6,408 nt of DNA from an uncultured Eubacteriales bacterium (GTDB taxonomy: Bacteria; Bacillota; Clostridia; Peptostreptococcales; Anaerovoracaceae): the NCBI GenBank assembly GCA_900542245.1, contig UQMQ01000129.1, forward strand, positions 1-6,408, in the 5' to 3' direction. Position 1 is the stretch's first letter, and each line of letters opens with the position of its first letter. Below are positions 1-5,753 of this stretch, one piece after another. The translations under genes and the position numbers were made by a program. A model generated the notes under the pieces. That model was not told the origin of the DNA. It saw nothing but the letters and a program-made list of their open reading frames with translations, and searched no databases.

Positions 1-57
1 AAGTGACGGGAGAGATGTCGTTATGCAGTAAGTTAAAAATATAAAAAAGAAAGAGCC

Positions 58-95
58 AAAAGTGGGTCAAAATTAGCGTGACTTGACCCGTTTTT
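58..95 (-). terminator. Probable bidirectional Rho-independent terminator after the ABC operon
   Basis: A perfect 7-bp inverted repeat, GGGTCAA (64-70) with TTGACCC (83-89), encloses a 12-nt loop. Flanking A/T bases and two G-T pairs extend it to about 13 bp (58-70 with 83-95). On the plus strand the stem runs into TTTTT (91-95). On the minus strand it runs into TTTT and, further on, a T-rich stretch (about 30-55). It lies about 70 nt past the stop codon of the permease and is the natural end of that transcript. It may also end a rightward gene lying off the left edge. Nothing else recognisable was found in 1-57. Confidence 0.6.
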
Positions 96-127
96 AGCTC
101 GAATCTGACTCAATTTCGGAACGCTGA

Positions 128-164
128 AGCAGTGGGGCAGGGCGAAGCCGCGCGCCCCTCTGCT
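128..164 (-). other. Hairpin spanning the permease stop codon
   Basis: Bases 128-138 pair with 154-164 in a stem of ten base pairs with one T/T mismatch. The GC-rich inner half is GGGGC with GCCCC, and the loop is 15 nt. The stem includes bases of the TAG stop codon (163-165). No T-tract follows on the minus strand, so it does not look like a terminator by itself. It could protect the 3' end of the message or be incidental to GC-rich sequence. Confidence 0.3.
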
Positions 165-3100
165 ACTCGATGGATTTTAAGGATTCCGCCATATTGATCT
201 TGTTCAGGCGGAAGTACATCGCGCAGTTGACGATCAGCGCGAAGGCGAAAGTCATCACGAGCGCCAGCAGATAGCTGCGCGGCTCTACATGCACGTCAAA
301 GCTCAGAAGATCGACTTGAATCTCATTCATCACGAACGCATGGAACCATTTGCCGACCGGCAAGCCGACCAGCGCCGCGATGGCTGTGAGCACGATGTTT
401 TCCCGGAAGACGTAAGCATTCGTCTCGCTCGGATAGAAGCCGAGCACCTTGATGGTCGCAATCTCGCGGACACGCTCTGTGATGTTGATGTTGGTCAAAT
501 TATACAGCACGATGAATGCCAAAGCGCCGGCGCAGACCATGATCAGGATGATGACGTAATCCAGACTTGCCATCATATTGCTGACGCGGTCGCGCATATC
601 CTGTGTGATGCTGACAGAGGCTACGTGCCGCGCGTTCATCAGCTCCGCGCCATCCGCGCGCGGGTCCTCCAAAACGCCGTCCGCGTCGCGATGTCCGATG
701 ACATAGGCCGTGTTGATTTCCGGATGTCCCCATGCGCCGCGATAGGTATCGAGGTCGATATAGACGTAATTGTAAACATGGTTTTCGCACAAAGCGGCAA
801 TGGTAAGCTCCATTTCGCGCATGTCGCTGTCGTAAACCGTCAGCGTGTCACCGACCGTCAGCTTGAGATTTTCTCCGAGATTTTTGTTGATGATACAGCT
901 GCCGCCTGTCGGATAATCGAGCAAGCGGTCTCCGTCCTTAAGCGTGATAAAATCCGCGATCGGGTCAGCGGGATCAGCGACGATCATGTTGACAGATTTG
1001 ATTTGTGTGCCGGTGTGCACGTCTACCGAGAGTGCGTTGAGGAACAGCGCCTCGTCGATATAGTCCGTGTTTTTTGTCAGGAAGGCTTCCTGCTGCGCTT
1101 CCCGCATGTCGCGGTCGAAGGTGACGGTATAGTCATTGTGAAAAATCTCGTCGTACTGCACGCTGATGATATTTTTGATGGAATCCGACAACCCCATCGC
1201 GGTGATCAGCAGCGCCGTACAGCCGCAGATGCCCAGCACCATCATAAAGAAACGCTTTTTGTAGCGGAAAATATTGCGCAGGCAGACCTTATGCAGGAAT
1301 TTGAGGCGATTCCAGATAAACGGTACATACTCCAGCAGAATGCGCTTGCCGAGCGCCGGCGATTTCGGGCGGATCAGCTCCGCAGGCACATTCACAAGCT
1401 CCGCGTAGCAGCAGTAAATCGTCGTGCCCACACAGCAGAGGATCGCCGCGAGGATGGAGAGCGCGCCCAGCGTACCGTTGACAACAAAGATGAGGTCGGC
1501 GAAGTCGTACATCATGCCGTAAGCGGTCCAAATAACGGACGGGAACAGATAGATGCCGCCGAAAAAGCCGATCAGACCGCCGATCAGCGAGGCACTGCCC
1601 GCGTAGAACATGTATTTTCCGAGAATCCGTCCCTTGCCGTAGCCGAGCGCCTTGAGCACACCGATCTGCGTGCGCTGCTCATCGATCATGCGTGTCATCG
1701 TAGTCATGCAGACCAGGGCTGCCACGAGGAAGAAGAATACCGGGAACACCCTGGCGATGGAATCTACGATGCTGGTATCGTTGTCAAAGCAGACGTAACC
1801 GATATTGGTGTCGCGACCGAGGACGTAGGTTTTCGGATTTTCGATGTCGTCCACTTTTTTGCGCGCGTCTTCGATTTCCTCTTCGGCGTCCGCGAGTTTT
1901 TTCTTTCCATCTGCAAGCTTGCTGCGCCCATCGGAAAGCTTCTTTTTAGAGGTTTCCAGTTCCTTGCGTCCTTTTTCCAGCTTGACATAACCGTCGTTCA
2001 GCTTGTTTTCTCCGGCATCGATCTTTGTTCTCGCGGCTGTCAGTTTCTTGGAAGCTTCCTCTAGCTGCGCGTCAACCTGTATCTTTGCTTCCTGATATTG
2101 CGCAAGAGCTTGATCATAGGACGGGGTGCCCGCGGCGGCATCGATCTGCGCTTTCTGCGCGTCGAGCTGCGCATAGGCATCAGCCTTTTGCTTTTCGTAA
2201 TCTGCAAGCCCTGCCTCATAGTCCTTTTTGGACTGTGCCAGTTCCTTTTTGGAAGCGTCGAGCTTTTTTTGGTTATCGTCCAGCTCTTTCTGCCCGTCAC
2301 GGATCTTTTTCTCGCCGTCCGCGAGCTCTTTTTCCGCGTCCGCGAGCTCCTGTTTGGCGTCATCGAGCTTATCCTGCGCCTCGGACAGCTTATCGTTGGC
2401 TTCGGTGACGATCTCGTCATATCGGCTGCTTGCGCAGGTTTCCAGGGCGTCCTCCAGCGGCGTTTTCACCGCGTCCGCATTTTTTTTGTACGCGTCGGAA
2501 TAGATCTTGCCGCCTTCGGCAAGGCAGACATAAATCTCGGTATAAACCTCGCTGTCCCATCCGTCCTCCGGTATATAAAGGTAGGTTGCGACGCTGCCGT
2601 TGCCCAAAGAGGTCGAGCCGCGCTCAAAATTCAAGTAGAGCGGAGACTCGCAGATGCCGACCAGTTCGTATGTATCATAGGCGAGCAGGTCTTTCGTATC
2701 CTGCTTGTTGTTGTCGGTGATGCGGATTTTTTTGCCGATATCGTCCGCGCTGAAATAGCGCGCGTCACCGACGCATTGATTCGGTTTGTCCGGCAGATTT
2801 CCGGCTTCGAGCGCGGGGGTATTGATATCGGAAAGCAGCGTGTGCAGCTTGGCAACCTTTTCGCCGGTCTCTGCATCTGTGTCTCCTTTTTTGTCTGTGA
2901 GCAGAAAAAGCGCGTCGGCGGAATAGCTGCCGCGGGCCTTGGCGATACCGTCCAGGGCTTGCATTTTTGTAACGTCTTTTTCCTCCAGACCGAGCGTGGA
3001 CATCAGCTCATAGTCATAGAAATTGTGCTGCGCATAGAAGGTGTCGCCCGTCAGAATGAAATCCTCTTTGCAGATTTTGAGCCCGCAAAAGAAGCCGACG

Positions 3101-3189
3101 CCCAACGCGCAGATCGCCAGAATCGCAATCCAGCGGCTGAAGCTGCCCTTGATTTCGCGCAGCGTGGATTTGGTCATCGCGTTTTTCAT
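163..3189 (-). CDS. FtsX/MacB-like ABC transporter permease with long extracellular coiled coil
   Basis: Membrane subunit of an ABC exporter, partner of the ATPase encoded just upstream. Eight helices are visible: about 20-38, 480-499, 530-549, 572-595, 645-665, 877-898, 932-948 and 972-992. They form two FtsX-type repeats of one helix, a large outside domain and three helices. The conserved cytoplasmic loop occurs twice: DEQRTQIGVLKALGYGKGR (503-521) and TERVREIATIKVLGFYPSE (904-922). The C-terminus, ESLKSIE, is also typical of this family. The first outside domain (39-479) contains a coiled-coil insert (about 262-448) of Leu-x-x-Gly/Ala heptads in two arms separated near GTPSYD (354-359). 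Start: ATG with AAAGGCGG 8 nt upstream, 16 nt after the ATPase stop. In the family, ATP hydrolysis in the cytoplasm moves the outside domains. The substrate is not deducible; lipid, peptide or antimicrobial export are all possible. The gene appears intact. Confidence 0.95.
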   Translation of the reverse strand: MKNAMTKSTLREIKGSFSRWIAILAICALGVGFFCGLKICKEDFILTGDTFYAQHNFYDYELMSTLGLEEKDVTKMQALDGIAKARGSYSADALFLLTDKKGDTDAETGEKVAKLHTLLSDINTPALEAGNLPDKPNQCVGDARYFSADDIGKKIRITDNNKQDTKDLLAYDTYELVGICESPLYLNFERGSTSLGNGSVATYLYIPEDGWDSEVYTEIYVCLAEGGKIYSDAYKKNADAVKTPLEDALETCASSRYDEIVTEANDKLSEAQDKLDDAKQELADAEKELADGEKKIRDGQKELDDNQKKLDASKKELAQSKKDYEAGLADYEKQKADAYAQLDAQKAQIDAAAGTPSYDQALAQYQEAKIQVDAQLEEASKKLTAARTKIDAGENKLNDGYVKLEKGRKELETSKKKLSDGRSKLADGKKKLADAEEEIEDARKKVDDIENPKTYVLGRDTNIGYVCFDNDTSIVDSIARVFPVFFFLVAALVCMTTMTRMIDEQRTQIGVLKALGYGKGRILGKYMFYAGSASLIGGLIGFFGGIYLFPSVIWTAYGMMYDFADLIFVVNGTLGALSILAAILCCVGTTIYCCYAELVNVPAELIRPKSPALGKRILLEYVPFIWNRLKFLHKVCLRNIFRYKKRFFMMVLGICGCTALLITAMGLSDSIKNIISVQYDEIFHNDYTVTFDRDMREAQQEAFLTKNTDYIDEALFLNALSVDVHTGTQIKSVNMIVADPADPIADFITLKDGDRLLDYPTGGSCIINKNLGENLKLTVGDTLTVYDSDMREMELTIAALCENHVYNYVYIDLDTYRGAWGHPEINTAYVIGHRDADGVLEDPRADGAELMNARHVASVSITQDMRDRVSNMMASLDYVIILIMVCAGALAFIVLYNLTNINITERVREIATIKVLGFYPSETNAYVFRENIVLTAIAALVGLPVGKWFHAFVMNEIQVDLLSFDVHVEPRSYLLALVMTFAFALIVNCAMYFRLNKINMAESLKSIE

Positions 3190-3205
3190 AAACTCTGCCG
3201 CCTTT

Positions 3206-3910
3206 CTACCATTCGATGGTTTCGACCGGCACGCGGTGCGCGTTTCGTTCCACTGAGGAAACGGTGCCGTTTTTGACGTGGATGATGCGGTCGGCCATCG
3301 GTGCGATCGCGGTATTATGCGTGATGATCACGACGGTCATACCGGTTTCGTGCGCGGTATCCTGCAGCAGCTTGAGAATCGCCTTGCCGGTATTGTAGTC
3401 GAGGGCGCCGGTCGGCTCGTCACAGAGCAGGAGCTTCGGATTCTTGGCGAGTGCGCGCGCGATCGCGACACGCTGCTGCTCGCCGCCGGAGAGCTGCGCC
3501 GGGAAATTGCCCATGCGGTCGGCAAGTCCGACCTTGGTCAGCGCCTCTTTGGCGTCCATCGGGTGCTTGCAGATCTGCGCGGCCAGCGAAACGTTCTCAA
3601 GCGCGGTCAGGTTTTGAATCAGATTGTAGAACTGAAAAACAAAACCGATCTCGTAGCGTCGGTAGGTCGTCAGCGCGCGGGCATTGTATTTGGAAATCTC
3701 CTTGCCATCGAGAAAGACTTTCCCCTCAGAGAGCGTATCCATGCCGCCGAGAATATTCAGCAGTGTGGTCTTACCCGCGCCGGATGGACCGACGATGACG
3801 CAGATCTCGCCTTTTTCGATCTCGAACGAGGCGTCGCGCAGGGCTTCGATGGTGACTTCGCCCATATGATAGATTTTTTTGACATGTTCAAATTTAACAA
3901 AAGGTTCCAT
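3206..3910 (-). CDS. ABC transporter ATP-binding protein (LolD/MacB family)
   Basis: Cytoplasmic ATPase that powers the adjacent FtsX-like permease. All catalytic motifs are intact in 234 residues: Walker A GPSGAGKTT (41-49), Q-loop Q93 in GFVFQFYNL, signature LSGGEQQ (140-146), Walker B LLLCDEP (160-166) with catalytic Glu165, D-loop GALD (168-171) and switch His198. FQFYNLIQNLTALENV and DEPTGALD are characteristic of the LolD/MacB/FtsE-like ATPases that pair with FtsX-type permeases. The ATG start has AGGAAGGA 13 nt upstream, a rather long spacing. No other start codon exists upstream in frame before a stop, so this start stands. The last residues (about 222-234) form a short tail beyond the usual core. 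Co-transcribed with the permease, probably from the promoter near 3952 and possibly also by read-through from the carrier gene. Confidence 0.96.
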   Translation of the reverse strand: MEPFVKFEHVKKIYHMGEVTIEALRDASFEIEKGEICVIVGPSGAGKTTLLNILGGMDTLSEGKVFLDGKEISKYNARALTTYRRYEIGFVFQFYNLIQNLTALENVSLAAQICKHPMDAKEALTKVGLADRMGNFPAQLSGGEQQRVAIARALAKNPKLLLCDEPTGALDYNTGKAILKLLQDTAHETGMTVVIITHNTAIAPMADRIIHVKNGTVSSVERNAHRVPVETIEW

Positions 3911-3951
3911 GAATGCTCTGTATTCCTTCCTGCGTGGTATATGATAAGACC

Positions 3952-3957
3952 ATTATA
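3952..3957 (-). promoter_or_regulatory. Putative -10 box of the ABC operon
   Basis: The minus strand reads a consensus TATAAT here, about 41 nt before the ATPase ATG, giving a predicted 5' leader of about 35 nt. The -35 region is poor (only GTTAAA-like at 17 nt spacing, inside the end of the carrier gene). A 7-bp inverted repeat with one bulge (3937-3943 with 3951-3958) overlaps the box and could bind a repressor. That role is speculative. Confidence 0.45.
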
Positions 3958-3966
3958 CATGATTTC

Positions 3967-5085
3967 TCAGTATTTTAACAGAATAAATCTGTGTTTCCAC
4001 GCGGAAAATATGATGAAAAAACTGATCATCAGCAGAAACATCACAGCAAAGGTCAGATAATTGACGGTCAGCGGGTCTAAGAGCGCGGCTTCGGCGAGCA
4101 GCGGGATGGGAAGCAGTCCGATCGGAAAGGCAAGCAGTACCTGCGCGAGCCGCTCTGTAAACTCGGTCGGTCCGTACAGATAATAGACCAGAATCGGCAG
4201 CAGCGTGAGCAGCAGCGTGAGCGCCGCACCGAGTGCGAGAGAGCCTAGATGAAAGGACCAGAGGGAGGGTGTTTCAAAACCGAAGCACATGATGGTGATC
4301 TCCGTTAAAAAAATCAGCAGCACGCAGCCGCTGTAGACCCCTTTTCGTTCGATGAAGCGCGCGGTACAGAGCGGCCCGGCGGCAAGACCGGGAAATATCG
4401 CCTCAAAAACGGAAAATCCGGAGATCTGCAGCAGCGCATCGCGGGATGAGGTGACGAGGAAAAACGCGAAGCTCAGGGCGAAGCTGACGATCAAGGTGTA
4501 GCAGAAGAGCTTGCAGGTGCTGCGGTGGCGGCAATAGGAGAGCCTGCGGGAGGAAGCCGGAGAGGGCTGCAGACCGTTTTGCAACAGGCACTGCGGCGGG
4601 CGCTCCAAAAAGCAGATCACACCAAGCAGCATCAGCGCGCCCGCTGCGAGCAGGGCGGGATAAGTAAGCCTTTCCAGAAGGATTTTCCACAGCAGACCGA
4701 TGGCAAACGCGCCGGACCAGACGATACCGAAAAGCATCGTCTTGCTGAAACGGAACCAGCTGACGATCAGATTGGCCGGCATGATCAGCGCCAGCCCGCC
4801 ATAGCCCAGACCCGCAAGGCATGCGCCTGCAGCTGCGGCAAGACCGTTTTGCCAGTAAACGAAGAGAAAAAAGCCGTAGCAGCTCAGCAGGACATAGAGT
4901 ATGGTCCAAAGTCGAAACGACAGCAGGGTGTAGCAGCCAAGTGCCAGCGGTACGCCGACGATCAAGCCGCAGAGAAATCCCGGGGAAAGGAATAATGAAT
5001 GATCTATGCATAAAAATCCAGCAAGTGGACTGATGACGATGATCAGGCCGAGAATATTGCGGGTCAGGTAAAAGTAACGAATCAC
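3967..5085 (-). CDS. MFS-like membrane transporter, 12 predicted helices, substrate unknown
   Basis: A 372-residue, almost wholly hydrophobic protein with 12 likely helices at about 10-28, 33-55, 60-78, 83-107, 114-135, 141-160, 192-213, 221-243, 249-268, 278-303, 311-332 and 341-362. A hydrophilic loop (161-191) sits between the two sets of six, as in the Major Facilitator Superfamily. The stretch around helices 4-5, with NLIVSWFRFSKTMLFGIVWSG (split at W110/F111), resembles the WF..rrg.a.G pattern of monocarboxylate/oxalate-type MFS carriers. RFIERKG (243-249) after helix 8 resembles a weak second-half motif A. The first-half motif A is not recognisable and the protein is short for MFS (usually about 400 or more), so the family call is moderate. 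The start is GTG with a perfect AGGAGG (5094-5099) 8 nt upstream. A 12-bp tandem duplication lies in helix 10. A link to the downstream ABC pair is possible but unproven. Confidence 0.8.
   Translation of the reverse strand: MIRYFYLTRNILGLIIVISPLAGFLCIDHSLFLSPGFLCGLIVGVPLALGCYTLLSFRLWTILYVLLSCYGFFLFVYWQNGLAAAAGACLAGLGYGGLALIMPANLIVSWFRFSKTMLFGIVWSGAFAIGLLWKILLERLTYPALLAAGALMLLGVICFLERPPQCLLQNGLQPSPASSRRLSYCRHRSTCKLFCYTLIVSFALSFAFFLVTSSRDALLQISGFSVFEAIFPGLAAGPLCTARFIERKGVYSGCVLLIFLTEITIMCFGFETPSLWSFHLGSLALGAALTLLLTLLPILVYYLYGPTEFTERLAQVLLAFPIGLLPIPLLAEAALLDPLTVNYLTFAVMFLLMISFFIIFSAWKHRFILLKY
4198..4221. repeat. Perfect 12-bp tandem duplication inside the carrier gene
   Basis: CAGCAGCGTGAG occurs twice back to back (4198-4209 and 4210-4221). 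It is in frame and encodes a repeated Leu/Thr tetrapeptide (LTLL-type) in predicted helix 10 of the carrier. It probably arose by slippage and may vary in copy number between strains. It does not disturb the reading frame. Confidence 0.8.
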
Positions 5086-5138
5086 GCGGTCAGCCTCCTC
5101 TGTTTGTGTATAGAGTTAGTATGAAAAGGCGCGGTGAG

Positions 5139-5144
5139 ATTATA
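5139..5144 (-). promoter_or_regulatory. Putative -10 box of the MFS-like carrier gene
   Basis: The minus strand reads TATAAT here, giving a predicted 5' leader of about 45 nt before the GTG start at 5085. No good -35 hexamer is found at 16-18 nt spacing, so the promoter may be weak or activator-dependent. It faces away from the rightward promoter at 5202-5229, and both lie in the 223-nt divergent intergenic region. Confidence 0.45.
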
Positions 5145-5201
5145 CTTTGCAGTTTCTGTTAAATCGGAGCGTGTGTTTTGTGTGAAATTGGCGAATGAGG
5201 C

Positions 5202-5229
5202 TTGCAAAATGACAAAAACATGGTATGAT
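5202..5229 (+). promoter_or_regulatory. Extended -10 sigma-A-type promoter for the 77-residue membrane protein
   Basis: TTGCAA (5202-5207) is followed after 16 nt by TATGAT (5224-5229). The -10 box is preceded by TGG, an extended -10 element. The predicted transcription start is near 5236, leaving a leader of about 70 nt before the ATG at 5309. This is the best-formed promoter in the window. Confidence 0.6.
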
Positions 5230-5235
5230 AGGAAC

Positions 5236-5286
5236 ATGAAAAACGCGTTTTTGGCGCAGTATGAGGCAATATGGATGATGAGATAG
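5236..5286 (+). other. Possible 16-codon leader ORF upstream of the small membrane protein
   Basis: An ATG-to-TAG frame of 16 codons (MKNAFLAQYEAIWMMR) begins almost exactly at the predicted transcription start and ends 22 nt before the next gene's ATG. An AGGA lies only 2 nt before the ATG, too close for a normal ribosome-binding site, so translation would have to be leaderless. It may be chance. There is no amino-acid run or terminator/antiterminator pair that would mark an attenuator. Confidence 0.2.
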
Positions 5287-5308
5287 AACGAAAATCGGAG
5301 CGACTGAT

Positions 5309-5542
5309 ATGAAAGTATTTTTGGAAACAAAACTCGGCCTTGTCTTTGACGGGGTTTGGCAGACAAAAGAGGTTTTGCTGCTGCTTGCGGCGGCTGCGCT
5401 TTGCCTTTTGCTGATCGCGCTTTTGGTGCGGCTCGTGCAGAGATTCGTTGACAGCCGGAAATTGAGAAAGGACACGATTTTCAGCCATCGGAAGAACAAG
5501 TATAAGGATGGCATCGGTAAACGCAGGAATCGAAAATATTAG
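5309..5542 (+). CDS. Small single-helix membrane protein with basic tail, function unknown
   Basis: I do not recognise this 77-residue protein. Its N-terminus (1-21) is mildly amphipathic. One strongly hydrophobic helix, rich in Leu and Ala, spans about 22-40, and the tail (41-77) is highly basic (15 Lys/Arg against 3 Asp). By the positive-inside rule the tail should lie in the cytoplasm, where it could touch nucleic acid, acidic lipid or a partner protein. The evidence that it is a real gene is independent of homology: a GGAG ribosome-binding site 8 nt before the ATG, a well-formed extended -10 promoter upstream, and a strong terminator about 110 nt downstream. It is the only rightward gene and is transcribed alone. 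There is no signal-peptidase or lipobox site. Confidence 0.7.
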   Translation: MKVFLETKLGLVFDGVWQTKEVLLLLAAAALCLLLIALLVRLVQRFVDSRKLRKDTIFSHRKNKYKDGIGKRRNRKY

Positions 5543-5584
5543 CTGCGGCAAGCGGACAGCAGATCTGCCGTACGCAGCTGCCGC
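5541..5584. other. Palindrome-rich stretch just after the small gene
   Basis: AGCTGCG (5541-5547) pairs with CGCAGCT (5573-5579), and the 10-bp palindrome GCAGATCTGC (5559-5568) lies between them. It begins at the stop codon of the 77-residue gene. No T-tract follows, so it is not a terminator itself. It could be a 3'-end stabilising structure or a protein-binding site. The rest of 5585-5650 shows nothing recognisable. Confidence 0.35.
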
Positions 5585-5650
5585 GTGCATGATGAACGGA
5601 AAAGAATGAAAAACAAGCTGAATTGAAGATAAGCTGAAAAAAACGGTATG

Positions 5651-5680
5651 TATCCCCGCAGAACGCGGGGGTATTTTTTT
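5651..5680 (+). terminator. Strong Rho-independent terminator, probably bidirectional
   Basis: A 9-bp stem (5651-5659 with 5665-5673, core CCCCGC/GCGGGG, one G-T pair) has a 5-nt loop and is followed by seven T's (5674-5680). It ends rightward transcription from the 77-residue gene. On the minus strand the same stem is followed, after 7 nt, by seven T's (complement of A's at 5637-5643), so it can also end the convergent transcript of the cysteine-rich gene. Confidence 0.85.
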
Positions 5681-5696
5681 GCGGTGATTTCGCGAT

Positions 5697-5714
5697 CGAC
5701 CTGTGTGCAGGTCG
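5697..5714 (-). other. Perfect 7-bp tetraloop hairpin downstream of the cysteine-rich gene
   Basis: CGACCTG (5697-5703) and CAGGTCG (5708-5714) pair perfectly around a 4-nt loop, between the stop codon at 5754 and the terminator at 5651-5680. A weaker hairpin AGACGC/GCGTCT (5727-5732 with 5742-5747) lies beside it. Neither has a T-tract. They probably structure the 3' untranslated region of the leftward message. Confidence 0.4.
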
Positions 5715-5753
5715 GGCGCGGCGGAGAGACGCGCGGCAAATGCGTCTGCCGGG

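Noticed and set aside
289..2064. Long plus-strand open frame of 591 codons opposite the permease
   Set aside because: It lies entirely antisense to a permease with clear FtsX motifs. Its translation is rich in Asp, His, Arg and Val without any domain pattern, and it has no ribosome-binding site. It is a GC-driven shadow.
1846..2406. Possibility that the coiled-coil segment marks a gene fusion with an SMC-like or phage tape-measure protein
   Set aside because: Leu-x-x-Gly heptads between helix 1 and helix 2 are a known variation of this permease type. The reading frame and FtsX motifs on both sides are continuous.
2098..3276. Plus-strand open frame of 392 codons with hydrophobic runs opposite the coiled coil
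   Set aside because: The Leu/Phe-rich runs are the complement of Lys/Glu/Asp codons of the coiled coil. It overlaps both ABC genes in antisense.
3278..4060. Plus-strand open frame of 260 codons opposite the ABC ATPase
   Set aside because: The opposite strand encodes a complete ATPase with all motifs. This frame runs through the promoter gap and into the carrier gene and has no protein-family features.
5161..5302. Direct repeat AAATCGGAGCG at 5161-5171 and 5292-5302, on both sides of the rightward promoter
   Set aside because: An 11-mer recurring once in 6.4 kb is expected by chance several times. One copy simply contains the ribosome-binding site of the small gene.
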